From Gammaproteobacteria bacterium (lineage in GTDB: Bacteria; Pseudomonadota; Gammaproteobacteria; Pseudomonadales; Cellvibrionaceae): DNA of 64,000 nt. The stretch is taken from the NCBI GenBank assembly GCA_004173475.1, contig SEBU01000001.1, positions 62,001 through 126,000 on the forward strand. Direction: 5' to 3'. Positions 9,920 to 18,580 of this stretch are shown piece by piece. A program made the position numbers and the translations under genes. A model generated the notes under the pieces. It saw only the letters and a list, made by a program, of their open reading frames with translations. It made no database searches and was not told where the DNA came from. Position 1 is the first letter of the stretch; each line of letters begins with the position of its first letter.

Positions 9920-9973
9920 AAAGCAGTACACATATTCATAAACACGACGCCGTAAATTTTTCGAGTAAAAACT

Positions 9974-10855
9974 ATGCCCTGGCTTCAATTAAAAATTATT
10001 TCTCCGCGTCGCTATGCAGAATCACTGGAAGATTCGTTACTTGCTTGTGGTGCTGCCTCGGTCACATTTGAGGACAATGCAGATCAACCCATTCTTGAAC
10101 CTGGGCTTGGTGAAACGCCGCTGTGGGACAACGTCAAAATTACCGGGTTATTTGATGCGGAAATAGATACTGCGAAGGCGATAGCTATCGCAGAGCGAAA
10201 ATTTGGAAATAATTTACCTGAATACAAATGGGAGCAATTAGAGGATAAAGATTGGGAACGCGAATGGATGAACAACTATCACGCCATTCGTTGCGGTGAG
10301 CGTTTATGGATTTGCCCCAGCTGGCAACAACCACCTGAACCCGACAAAATTAATTTGATGCTCGACCCCGGGCTTGCGTTTGGCACGGGCACACATCCCA
10401 CCACTTTCATGTGCATGCAATGGATCGATGGCCAAAATTTCAAAGATCTGGATGTTGTTGATTACGGATGTGGTTCAGGCATTCTCGGTATCGCTACTTT
10501 ATTGATGGGAGCTAAAAAAGTGATTGGGGTTGATATAGATCCACAAGCACTTCTTGCCACCACTGAAAATGCACGACGAAATAAACTGCCGGATGACGCC
10601 ATGCCCGTGTTTTTGCCGCAAGATTGTCCAAAGATCCAGGCAGATGTAATGCTGGCAAATATTCTGGCTGGCCCGTTAGCTGAACTCGCACCTGCGCTAA
10701 ATGAAATGACAAAGCCCGGCGGCAAAATTTGTCTTTCAGGAATTTTAGCCATTCAAGCAGATAGAGTTAAGGAGGCTTATGCCGCATGGTTTGATTTTGA
10801 CCCGATTACAACCCAGGAGGAATGGGTGCGACTGACAGCTACGAAGGTACGCTAG
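9974..10855 (+). CDS. prmA: Ribosomal protein L11 methyltransferase
   Basis: SAM-dependent trimethylation of ribosomal protein L11. 293 residues, typical length. N-terminal L11-recognition domain (MPWLQLKIISPRRYAESLED) and C-terminal class I methyltransferase fold: DPGLAFGTGTHPTT signature near residue 135, SAM motif I VVDYGCGSGILGIA and acidic loop VIGVDIDPQ, then LANILAGPL. The upstream SD is weak. It is followed, after about 120 bp, by the DUF3426 gene, the same order as in Pseudomonas. Confidence 0.96.
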   Translation: MPWLQLKIISPRRYAESLEDSLLACGAASVTFEDNADQPILEPGLGETPLWDNVKITGLFDAEIDTAKAIAIAERKFGNNLPEYKWEQLEDKDWEREWMNNYHAIRCGERLWICPSWQQPPEPDKINLMLDPGLAFGTGTHPTTFMCMQWIDGQNFKDLDVVDYGCGSGILGIATLLMGAKKVIGVDIDPQALLATTENARRNKLPDDAMPVFLPQDCPKIQADVMLANILAGPLAELAPALNEMTKPGGKICLSGILAIQADRVKEAYAAWFDFDPITTQEEWVRLTATKVR

Positions 10856-10977
10856 TGTAAATACGATGTGATGTGGTCTTTAAACGCGGCAAAATTAACA
10901 TTCCCAAATAAGAACAATTTACCGCGCCACTGTGACAGGCTACACTCTCAGCTATACGAATAAGGAAAACCTCCGCT

Positions 10978-12609
10978 ATGACCCAAATGGTTACCCGCTG
11001 CCCTACATGCGCTACAGCTTTTCGCGTTACCAGTACCCAGCTGGAGTCCGCAAAGGGTGCGGTGCGGTGCGGTTCATGTTTACACATCTTCCAAGCCCAA
11101 GATTACCTTGTAAAAACTGCTGAAGATGAAAAACCTAGCCAATCTAAATCCGTAGCTCAAGAGCCAGCCAAAACCGAGGCTAAAATTGAGCCGCTTAAAA
11201 AAGTTGAGCCGGCGATCCAAGCGAAACCTGAGCCTGCTGTAGCACAACCAAAAGTGATTCCGCAAAAGCCGGAACAACCAAAACCTAAATCACTAGTACC
11301 AGAGCAAAAGCCGGTTCAACCCAAATCCGATCAGCAGATTGAAAAAAAATCTACCAGCTCAGCACCGGCAAACCCGATTGTTACTCAACCGCCGGCGTCA
11401 AAAGTTGCGACAGCCGTGGCTGCACCTCGTCAAGCTGTGGCAACCGAAAAGACAGTAGTAAAACCAGTAGTTATCGACAAAGCAAAAATTTTAGCGGACG
11501 AGGACGATATCCTCATCAGCGATGACATGGATCACGTTCAAGAAAAACCGTCGAGTTATGAATTTGATGGTTTCATAGATTTGGATATGCATCCGAAGCA
11601 AACAGTATCGCTGTTTGAGCGCGAAATTCGTTACGAGCCCCCGCGAGATAACAACGATGAGGAAGCGACTGACGAATCTTGGGCAGAAGGCTTATTAGAT
11701 GATGATGGCGAACCACTGCATCAATTCAAAAAGTCCGTAATAGTGTCAAGCGCTGAGGCAAACGCAGCGTTGCAATCCGCAGACAATGAGAAAGTTACAG
11801 ATAGAGACGCTACCACAAAAGACACCAAATACTCCGGCCCTATATTTAGTCTTGTCACTGATAATGCTAACGAAAGCGATGAAAAAACGGATGATCCGCT
11901 TTTAAGCGAGGCTTTCCTAGCCGCTACTCGAGCGCCCGAACCTGCTGCCTCTCCACCTTCTCACTTTGCAGCACTCTTTGACCCAGACAATGAAGCAGAT
12001 GTAGATAGCGAAGAATCGGAAAAATCGTCCAAGCGCCCGGTAAAATCATCCAAAATGCGCGCGGTCGATACATCCCGCGCAGCCTTGTTAATGAACATCA
12101 TGCCAGCGCCAGTTGAGTTCACTGCTCGCCGTATGCGCAAGTACCAGCGAAAGTTATGGCCCATCCTGGCTGTTTGCATGTGTCTTTTGCTGCTTTTCCA
12201 GGTTGCGTATTTTAAATTTGATTACTTTAGTCGAGTAGAACCTTATCGCACCGCTTATCTTTTTATCTGCCCATTAGTAGGATGTGAAGTCCCAGCGCTT
12301 GTAGATACATCGCAAATATTGGCCACCAACCTCGTGGTTCGCAACCATCCAGACATTGCTAATGCGCTCATTGTAGATGCCATCCTCATTAATAACGCAC
12401 CTTTTGAGCAACCGTTTCCGGATCTCATTTTGTCGTTTAGCAAACTGGATGAAACCCCCGTTGCAAGCCGCCGCTTTACGCCTAAAGACTACATAGCTGG
12501 GGAATTAGCGGGTAAAAAATACATACCTTTAGGTCATCCAATTCACATCAGACTTGAGATCGCTGACCCAGGTCCAGAGGCGGTAAATTACATCTTGGCG
12601 ACTCACTAG
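10978..12609 (+). CDS. MJ0042-type zinc-ribbon / DUF3426 membrane protein
   Basis: A 543-residue protein of the zinc-ribbon plus DUF3426 family, always found near prmA/dusB in related bacteria; function unknown. Residues 1-45 form an MJ0042 zinc ribbon with two CxxC pairs (CPTC and CGSC). A long Pro/Lys/Gln-rich then acidic spacer (about 50-370) is low-complexity and probably disordered. One transmembrane helix near residue 395 (LWPILAVCMCLLLLFQVAYF) precedes the periplasmic DUF3426 domain. The ATG is preceded by AAGGAAAA. The topology suggests a cytoplasmic zinc-binding head tethered to an envelope domain. The spacer is longer than I would expect for the family. Confidence 0.85.
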   Translation: MTQMVTRCPTCATAFRVTSTQLESAKGAVRCGSCLHIFQAQDYLVKTAEDEKPSQSKSVAQEPAKTEAKIEPLKKVEPAIQAKPEPAVAQPKVIPQKPEQPKPKSLVPEQKPVQPKSDQQIEKKSTSSAPANPIVTQPPASKVATAVAAPRQAVATEKTVVKPVVIDKAKILADEDDILISDDMDHVQEKPSSYEFDGFIDLDMHPKQTVSLFEREIRYEPPRDNNDEEATDESWAEGLLDDDGEPLHQFKKSVIVSSAEANAALQSADNEKVTDRDATTKDTKYSGPIFSLVTDNANESDEKTDDPLLSEAFLAATRAPEPAASPPSHFAALFDPDNEADVDSEESEKSSKRPVKSSKMRAVDTSRAALLMNIMPAPVEFTARRMRKYQRKLWPILAVCMCLLLLFQVAYFKFDYFSRVEPYRTAYLFICPLVGCEVPALVDTSQILATNLVVRNHPDIANALIVDAILINNAPFEQPFPDLILSFSKLDETPVASRRFTPKDYIAGELAGKKYIPLGHPIHIRLEIADPGPEAVNYILATH

Positions 12610-12665
12610 CCGTGTAACGCATTTAGTGCAATAAATTGCAACCCCTTAAAGCAACTTTTTAGCTC

Positions 12666-12693
12666 AAAAAAACGCCAGCAATTGGCGTTTTTT
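12666..12693 (+). terminator. Intrinsic terminator after DUF3426 gene
   Basis: AAAAAACGCCA and TGGCGTTTTTT form a stem with a short loop and flanking A/T tracts, so it could work in both directions. It separates the DUF3426 gene from dusB-fis. Confidence 0.85.
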
Positions 12694-12791
12694 CGTTTTC
12701 AATCTGTTCTTGAACGGTTATCATGGCGCCCCTTTTACGCAGGGGCGAAACTTATTTTTCGCATGCCCCGTGCTCATGCCAGACGCGTTTA

Positions 12792-13781
12792 ATGTTTCAA
12801 ATCGGGCCCTATCATATTGAAAGTAAAGTTATTCTTGCGCCCATGGCAGGTGTAACGGACCGTCCCTTTCGCCAGCTTTGTCGGCAGTTAGGTGCGGGAA
12901 TGGTAGTGTCGGAGATGGTTACATCCAACTCTGAGTTGTGGGGAACGCGTAAAAGTAGTTTGCGTCTTGATCATACCGGCGAAGCTGAACCCATAGCGGT
13001 TCAAATTGCCGGTGGGGATCCTGAAATGATGGCAGAAGCAGCGCGTTTAAACGTTGCCAATGGTGCCCAAATTATTGACATTAATATGGGTTGCCCCGCC
13101 AAAAAAGTGTGCAAAAAGGCAGCTGGTTCCGCCTTACTTAAAGATGAACTGTTGGTAGCCGATATTTTGCGATCTGTTGTAGCTGCCGTCGATGTGCCAG
13201 TCACGCTTAAGTTTCGCACCGGCTGGAGCATTGAAGAACGCAATGCATTACGCATTGCACGCATTGCAGAAGACACCGGAATACGTGCCCTCGCCTTACA
13301 TGGCCGAACTCGTGCATGTGGATTCTCCGGTGAGGCGGAATACGACACCATCGCTGCCGTCGTACAATCGGTCAAAATTCCAGTGTTTTGTAACGGTGAC
13401 ATTGACTCCGCGCACAAGGCAAAAGCTGTGTTGGAACGTACTCAGGCCGCAGCAGTCATGATTGGTCGTGCGGCTCAGGGGCGTCCTTGGATATTCCGCG
13501 AAATAGAACATTACCTGAATACAGGTACTGAATTACCCGAACCATCGCTCCACGAAGTGAGAGATATTTTAACCAGCCATCTGCGCGAACTGTACCGTTT
13601 CTACGGTGAATTCATGGGGCCAAGAATAGCTCGGAAACACACGAGCTGGTATTTGCAAACAGTCCCTAACAGCGACGCTTTTCGTCGTGAATTCAACGCA
13701 TTGGAAACGGCTCAAGCGCAAGACGATAGCGTACAAGTTTTTTTTGAGCAGCTGATACAGAGAGAGGAAAAAGCCGCATGA
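12792..13781 (+). CDS. dusB: tRNA-dihydrouridine synthase B
   Basis: FMN-dependent reduction of uridine to dihydrouridine in the tRNA D-loop. 329 residues from [11 protein letters not shown], the usual DusB start; the open frame reaches 23 codons further upstream without conserved sequence. FMN-binding [13 protein letters not shown], the catalytic Cys in NMGCPAKK (residue 101) and HGRTR are present. The stop overlaps the fis start by 4 bp (ATGA), giving the classical dusB-fis operon, in which fis expression is coupled to dusB. Confidence 0.97.
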   Translation: MFQIGPYHIESKVILAPMAGVTDRPFRQLCRQLGAGMVVSEMVTSNSELWGTRKSSLRLDHTGEAEPIAVQIAGGDPEMMAEAARLNVANGAQIIDINMGCPAKKVCKKAAGSALLKDELLVADILRSVVAAVDVPVTLKFRTGWSIEERNALRIARIAEDTGIRALALHGRTRACGFSGEAEYDTIAAVVQSVKIPVFCNGDIDSAHKAKAVLERTQAAAVMIGRAAQGRPWIFREIEHYLNTGTELPEPSLHEVRDILTSHLRELYRFYGEFMGPRIARKHTSWYLQTVPNSDAFRREFNALETAQAQDDSVQVFFEQLIQREEKAA

Positions 13782-14089
13782 ACACTGCAACTTTTATTAC
13801 CCAGCCAAACAACAACGCCACTGCGAACAGCAATGGACAAAACTTCAACCAGGCAGCCCAACAGCAATCATTGAGAGCTTGTGTTGAGCAGGCAATGGAC
13901 AATTATTTCAAGCATCTTGATGGCCAGTCAGTCAGCGATGTCTATGAAATGGTGATGGCTGAAGTTGAAGCCCCTATGCTTGAGATCGTTTTAAAATATA
14001 CCCGCCATAACCAAACTCGCGCGGCACAGGTATTAGGCTTAAACCGTGGCACTTTACGTAAGAAGTTAAAACAATACGGTTTACTGTAA
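13778..14089 (+). CDS. fis: DNA-binding protein Fis
   Basis: Nucleoid-associated DNA-bending protein that tunes rRNA and many other promoters. 103 residues; E. coli Fis has 98. An Asn/Gln-rich N-terminal arm is longer than usual. The dimerisation core follows, then a C-terminal helix-turn-helix that is nearly invariant ([20 protein letters not shown]). Translationally coupled to dusB through a 4-bp overlap and followed by a strong terminator. Confidence 0.97.
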   Translation: MNTATFITQPNNNATANSNGQNFNQAAQQQSLRACVEQAMDNYFKHLDGQSVSDVYEMVMAEVEAPMLEIVLKYTRHNQTRAAQVLGLNRGTLRKKLKQYGLL

Positions 14090-14119
14090 TCACAGCGGGC
14101 GGTTTATTTCGCCACGCAC

Positions 14120-14154
14120 AAAAAAGGGGTGGCAATTCATTTCCACCCCTTTTT
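14120..14154 (+). terminator. Intrinsic terminator of dusB-fis
   Basis: AAAAAAGGGGTGG pairs with CCACCCCTTTTT across a loop of about 10 nt and is followed by T-rich sequence. Confidence 0.9.
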
Positions 14155-14280
14155 CTTTTTTAAGATTCAACGCCATTTATTTTATGAAGTAATCGTCACG
14201 TGTTTAGCATATGACGATATTGAAAGCGTTAAATCACTCCAGTTTTAAATTTACTTTCTTTTGTTTAAGGAGACTCATGC

Positions 14281-15861
14281 ATGAGTAATGCGGCTGATCT
14301 TGTAGCGGTAAAACGCGCGCTAATTAGTGTTTCAGATAAAACCGGCATAGTTGAATTCGCACAAGCATTGTGTGCACAAGGTGTTGAAATTTTATCAACC
14401 GGCGGCACGTTTAAATTACTCACGGAAAACAAAATTCCTGCAATTGAAGTCTCCGATTATACTGGCTTTCCAGAGATGATGGATGGCCGCGTAAAAACCC
14501 TGCACCCTAAAATTCACGGCGGAATTCTCGCGCGTCGTGGTATTGATAATGCGGTAATGCAAGAGCATGGAATCAATAACATCGATATGGTTGTTGTCAA
14601 TTTGTACCCCTTCGAAAAAACTGTGGCGAATAAAAATTGTTCCCTCGAAGATGCAGTAGAAAATATCGATATCGGCGGCCCAACCATGGTTCGCGCTGCA
14701 GCAAAAAATCATGCACATGTGAATATTGTTGTTAATGCATCTGACTACGCTAAAATTTTGGCAGAATTAAAAGCCAACAATGGCGCAACCTCTTTGAAAA
14801 CCCGGTTTGATTTAGCCATCAAAGCCTACGAACATACCGCTGCTTATGATGGCGCAATTGCAAATTATTTCGGCCGGTTAGTTGATGGCGGAAGCGAAAA
14901 CTTCCCACGCACTTTCAACACACAATTTATTAAAGCGCAGGAAATGCGTTACGGCGAAAATCCTCATCAGAAAGCTGCTTTCTATGTTGAAAAAAATCCG
15001 CAAGAAATCGGAATCGCTTCTGCAAAGCAAATACAAGGCAAAGAACTTTCTTACAACAACGTTGCTGATACAGATGCAGCACTGGAAACTGTTAAATCAT
15101 TCAGCGAGCCAGCCTGCGTTATTGTTAAACATGCGAATCCCTGCGGTGTTGCTGTTGCTGAATCCATCAAACATGCATACGACTTAGCTTATTCAACCGA
15201 TAGCGAATCAGCATTTGGCGGTATTATCGCTTTCAACCGCGAATTGGATGCCGAAACAGCCAAAGCAATCGTCGAGCGTCAATTTGTTGAAGTAATTATT
15301 GCACCAAGCGTTTCTGCAGAAGCAGTTGAAATTGTAAAAGCTAAACAAAATGTTCGACTACTCGCCACTGGCGAATGGAATAACATTCGTGTGAAAGGAT
15401 TGGACTACAAAAGAGTTAATGGTGGTTTATTGGTACAGGATCGTGACGATGGAGTTATCACCGAAAGCGATTTAAAAATTGTTACCAAGCGCGCACCTAC
15501 CCCTGCAGAAATTCAGGATTTATTATTCGCCTGGAAAGTTGCGAAATTTGTAAAATCTAACGCAATTATTTACGCAAAAAACAAACACACTATTGGTGTT
15601 GGTGCAGGCCAGATGAGCCGCGTAAACTCTGCTCGTATCGCAGCGATTAAAGCAGAACATGCTGGGTTACAAGTTGCCGGTTCAGTCATGGCTTCAGACG
15701 CATTCTTCCCCTTCCGTGACGGCATTGATAACGCAGCCAAAGTTGGAATCGCAGCTGTGATTCAACCAGGCGGTTCAATGCGTGATGAAGAAGTGATTGC
15801 GGCAGCCGACGAGCATGGCATGGCGATGGTATTCACCGGCATGCGTCACTTCCGTCATTGA
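14281..15861 (+). CDS. purH: Bifunctional AICAR transformylase / IMP cyclohydrolase
   Basis: The last two steps of IMP synthesis in one protein of 526 residues. The N-terminal MGS-like cyclohydrolase domain ([42 protein letters not shown]) is followed by the transformylase domain with the KHANPCG motif and [16 protein letters not shown] lies 8 nt before the ATG. Another ATG 4 bp upstream opens only a three-codon frame that ends inside purH. purD follows about 200 bp downstream on the same strand, separated by a repeat element. Confidence 0.98.
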   Translation: MSNAADLVAVKRALISVSDKTGIVEFAQALCAQGVEILSTGGTFKLLTENKIPAIEVSDYTGFPEMMDGRVKTLHPKIHGGILARRGIDNAVMQEHGINNIDMVVVNLYPFEKTVANKNCSLEDAVENIDIGGPTMVRAAAKNHAHVNIVVNASDYAKILAELKANNGATSLKTRFDLAIKAYEHTAAYDGAIANYFGRLVDGGSENFPRTFNTQFIKAQEMRYGENPHQKAAFYVEKNPQEIGIASAKQIQGKELSYNNVADTDAALETVKSFSEPACVIVKHANPCGVAVAESIKHAYDLAYSTDSESAFGGIIAFNRELDAETAKAIVERQFVEVIIAPSVSAEAVEIVKAKQNVRLLATGEWNNIRVKGLDYKRVNGGLLVQDRDDGVITESDLKIVTKRAPTPAEIQDLLFAWKVAKFVKSNAIIYAKNKHTIGVGAGQMSRVNSARIAAIKAEHAGLQVAGSVMASDAFFPFRDGIDNAAKVGIAAVIQPGGSMRDEEVIAAADEHGMAMVFTGMRHFRH

Positions 15862-15918
15862 TTTAGATGCATTTTCTAACACACCCTAACTTGCTCACAA
15901 GAAATTTTTAACTAAGAA

Positions 15919-16014
15919 GGGAATCGTCACCCTCGCGGAGCGGGGGTCCAGCTTTTCGCTTTTATATAGCAAAGTCAGGAACTGGATCCCCGCTTCGCGA
16001 GGATGACGACTCCC
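15919..16014. repeat. Palindromic repeat element between purH and purD
   Basis: Two imperfect inverted arms of about 32 bp: the left arm includes GTCACCCTCGCGGAGCGGGG, the right arm GGATCCCCGCTTCGCGAGGA, around an AT-rich centre. The pattern matches the non-coding palindromic (REP/MITE-like) elements of proteobacteria. A 14-bp segment of its edge (GGGAGTCGTCATCC) recurs exactly downstream of uxaC. Confidence 0.75.
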
Positions 16015-16059
16015 CATTAAATGGCCACTATATTAATGGCCAAATAGAGATTTAAATTT

Positions 16060-17349
16060 ATGAACGTATTAATTATCGGCAGCGGCGGTCGCGAGCATGC
16101 ACTCGCGTGGAAAGCAGCACAAAGTAAGCAAGTTGAAAAAGTATTTGTTGCGCCAGGGAATGCAGGAACGGCATTGGAAAAAAATATCGAAAATGTTGCA
16201 ATTGATATTTTAGATTTTGCAAAGCTCGCTGAATTTGCACAAAACAATAATGTTGGTTTAACAATCGTAGGACCGGAAGTACCACTTGTTGCTGGTGTGG
16301 TCGATTATTTTAACGAGCGCAAACTGCCCTGCTTCGGTCCCACTAAAGGCGCAGCGCAACTGGAAGGCTCAAAAGCATTCACAAAAGATTTTCTTGCTCG
16401 TCACAAAATTCCAACCGCCGATTATCAAAATTTCACTGAAATTGAACCTGCGCTCGCATACTTAAAAGAAAAAGGCGCACCTATAGTTATCAAAGCAGAT
16501 GGTCTTGCTGCTGGCAAAGGTGTAATTGTTGCTGAGACATTGCAGCAAGCTGAAGAGGCTGTACGCGATATGCTTTCCGGAAATGCTTTTGGCGATGCGG
16601 GATGTCGTGTTGTTATCGAAGAATTTTTAGCCGGCGAAGAAGCCAGCTTCATTGTCATGGTCGATGGAAAAAATGTTTTACCAATGGCCACCAGTCAAGA
16701 TCACAAACGTGTTGGCGATGGCGATACCGGCCCTAACACGGGCGGTATGGGGGCTTACTCACCGGCACCCGTTGTTACTGCTGCAGTTCACGATCACGTG
16801 ATCAAACATATTATTCGCCCAACGGTGGATGGTATGGCGGCTGAAGGAAATACTTACACCGGATTTTTATACGCAGGTTTAATGATTAGCGAAGCAGGTT
16901 TACCAAAAGTTATTGAATACAACTGCCGATTTGGTGATCCGGAAACGCAGCCCATCATGTTGCGTTTACAATCCGATTTGGTTGAACTTTGTTTGGCCGC
17001 GCTCAAAGGTAATTTGGATCAAATCACTGCTGAGTGGGATGAACGCGCATCCATAGGAGTGGTACTCGCCGCTGGTGGCTATCCTGATAATTACGGCAAA
17101 GGTGATGTAATTTCTGGCTTGCCTACTCTGGATGTTGACGGTGAAAAAGTTTTTCACGCTGGTACCGCATCTAAAGATGGCAATACTGTTACCAATGGTG
17201 GACGCGTTTTATGCGCTACGGCTTTAGGAAAAAGTGTTTCTGAAGCGCAACAGCGTGCCTACGCACTCGCAAAAAAAATCAGCTGGAACGGAATGTTTTA
17301 TCGGAATGATATTGCTTATCGTGCAATCACACGCGAGCAGAACAAGTAG
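16060..17349 (+). CDS. purD: Phosphoribosylamine-glycine ligase
   Basis: Second step of de novo purine synthesis: ATP-dependent joining of phosphoribosylamine and glycine. 429 residues, standard length. N-terminal GSGGREHALAWK, ATP-grasp loop IKADGLAAGKGVIVAET, and the family signature YNCRFGDPETQ with GMGAYSPAP. The SD before the ATG is weak. It forms the usual purHD pair, although the intervening repeat element may affect read-through. Confidence 0.98.
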   Translation: MNVLIIGSGGREHALAWKAAQSKQVEKVFVAPGNAGTALEKNIENVAIDILDFAKLAEFAQNNNVGLTIVGPEVPLVAGVVDYFNERKLPCFGPTKGAAQLEGSKAFTKDFLARHKIPTADYQNFTEIEPALAYLKEKGAPIVIKADGLAAGKGVIVAETLQQAEEAVRDMLSGNAFGDAGCRVVIEEFLAGEEASFIVMVDGKNVLPMATSQDHKRVGDGDTGPNTGGMGAYSPAPVVTAAVHDHVIKHIIRPTVDGMAAEGNTYTGFLYAGLMISEAGLPKVIEYNCRFGDPETQPIMLRLQSDLVELCLAALKGNLDQITAEWDERASIGVVLAAGGYPDNYGKGDVISGLPTLDVDGEKVFHAGTASKDGNTVTNGGRVLCATALGKSVSEAQQRAYALAKKISWNGMFYRNDIAYRAITREQNK

Positions 17350-17398
17350 TATTTTCGGCTTTCTTCACAACAATTTGCTCGTCTGTTCTGACCGCTCA

Positions 17399-17435
17399 CC
17401 AATGAATATTTTTATAATATAAAAATATTCATTGG
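17399..17435. promoter_or_regulatory. Perfect 17+17 bp AT-rich palindrome
   Basis: CCAATGAATATTTTTAT and its exact reverse complement flank a 3-bp AAT centre, between purD and the esterase gene. It lacks a GC-rich stem base and a T-run, so it is not a standard terminator. It could be an operator for the esterase gene about 115 bp downstream, a purD mRNA 3'-end structure, or a cruciform. Confidence 0.6.
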
Positions 17436-17548
17436 GTCTAATCTATGTAATCATCCTGCCCGGCTTAGCTTTCAAGCACAGTCGAAAATTCGCCGAAACA
17501 TGCCGATTTATCAACTCGGCAAGACCAAGCTTTCAGGAGACCATAACA

Positions 17549-18505
17549 ATGATCGAAAAATCTCGCAAAACCAATCTTGTCCATTTAGCACGTGCATTAA
17601 CGATAAGCCTTACCGCTTTCGGTTTTAGTTTAACCATCCCAGCGTTCGCGCAGGATGACGTTATGACGCCAATCGCAACTCCCGCTCAGCCAAAAGCAAT
17701 CGAGCTCGGTACGGGCGTTCTGCCAGACGCAACTGCCAGTGAATCCTGGCATAGCCAATATAAGAGCACCTTTGCTCGTAATGTCACCGTGGCAACCTTA
17801 ACTCCATTTTTACCAAAAAAAGGTAAAGCCACGGGAGCTGCAGTCATAGTCGCGCCCGGTGGTGGTTTTCGCACGCTATCAATGAGCAACGAAGGTTGGG
17901 ATGTTGCAAAAGCTCTCGCCGACAAAGGCGTAGCCGCTTTCGTTCTTAAATATCGCCTCAAACAAACACCTGCAGAAATGGCCGCGTTTGAAAAATCAAT
18001 GGCGGAGATGTTTTCTGGTGCAGCACGTGCCAGCCGTCCGCTCGCTGATCAAGATCCAGCGGTAGAATTCGCGGCACAAATCGCCGATGCGCGTGCTGCG
18101 TTTGCATTGGTGCGCGAGCGTTCCAAAGAGTGGCGAGTTGATGCTGATCGCATTGGTATGATCGGTTTCTCGGCAGGTGCAATGCTCACTATATCTACCA
18201 CGCTTTACGGTAAAGACGCCAAGCCAGCATTTATCGGCGATATTTACGGCCCTTTAACCAAAGTGGATGTTCCAGCTGACGCACCGCCTCTGTTCGTTGC
18301 ATTAGCTGCAGATGATCCATTTTTTGCTAACGCTGGGTATGGCCTTATTGATAGCTGGCGCGCAGCCAAGCGTCCTGTGGAGTTCCATTTATTTGAACAA
18401 GGCGGACACGGTTTTGGTATGTATCCAAAAACTACGACCAGCACAGGTTGGTTCGATAGTTTTGTTCGCTGGCTAGATATGCACGGTTATTTGTCTAAAA
18501 AATAA
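17549..18505 (+). CDS. Secreted alpha/beta-hydrolase, probable carbohydrate esterase
   Basis: A 318-residue exported alpha/beta hydrolase. AGGAGA lies 9 nt before the chosen ATG; the frame is open 39 codons upstream without a signal. The signal peptide ends near IPAFA (residue 32). The oxyanion segment VIVAPGGGFRTLSM, nucleophile elbow GFSAG (Ser near residue 207) and catalytic His in GGHGFGMYP are present. This is the layout of the esterases annotated as acetyl-xylan esterase-like or 'endo-1,4-beta-xylanase B-like'. Together with the GH51 and GH3 genes of this window, deacetylation of plant hemicellulose is plausible but not proven. It converges on the TonB receptor across a shared terminator. 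Confidence 0.8.
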   Translation: MIEKSRKTNLVHLARALTISLTAFGFSLTIPAFAQDDVMTPIATPAQPKAIELGTGVLPDATASESWHSQYKSTFARNVTVATLTPFLPKKGKATGAAVIVAPGGGFRTLSMSNEGWDVAKALADKGVAAFVLKYRLKQTPAEMAAFEKSMAEMFSGAARASRPLADQDPAVEFAAQIADARAAFALVRERSKEWRVDADRIGMIGFSAGAMLTISTTLYGKDAKPAFIGDIYGPLTKVDVPADAPPLFVALAADDPFFANAGYGLIDSWRAAKRPVEFHLFEQGGHGFGMYPKTTTSTGWFDSFVRWLDMHGYLSKK

Positions 18506-18528
18506 ATGTAGATAATTTTTCTAAATAA

Positions 18529-18561
18529 AAAAAAGGCGATGCATTCAGCATCGCCTTTTTT
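18529..18561. terminator. Bidirectional terminator between esterase and TonB receptor
   Basis: AAAAAAGGCGATGC and GCATCGCCTTTTTT form a perfect stem with a 5-nt loop. With A-tract and T-tract on either side it can end both convergent genes. Confidence 0.92.
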
Positions 18562-18580
18562 ATTTCTGACAAAATTTACG

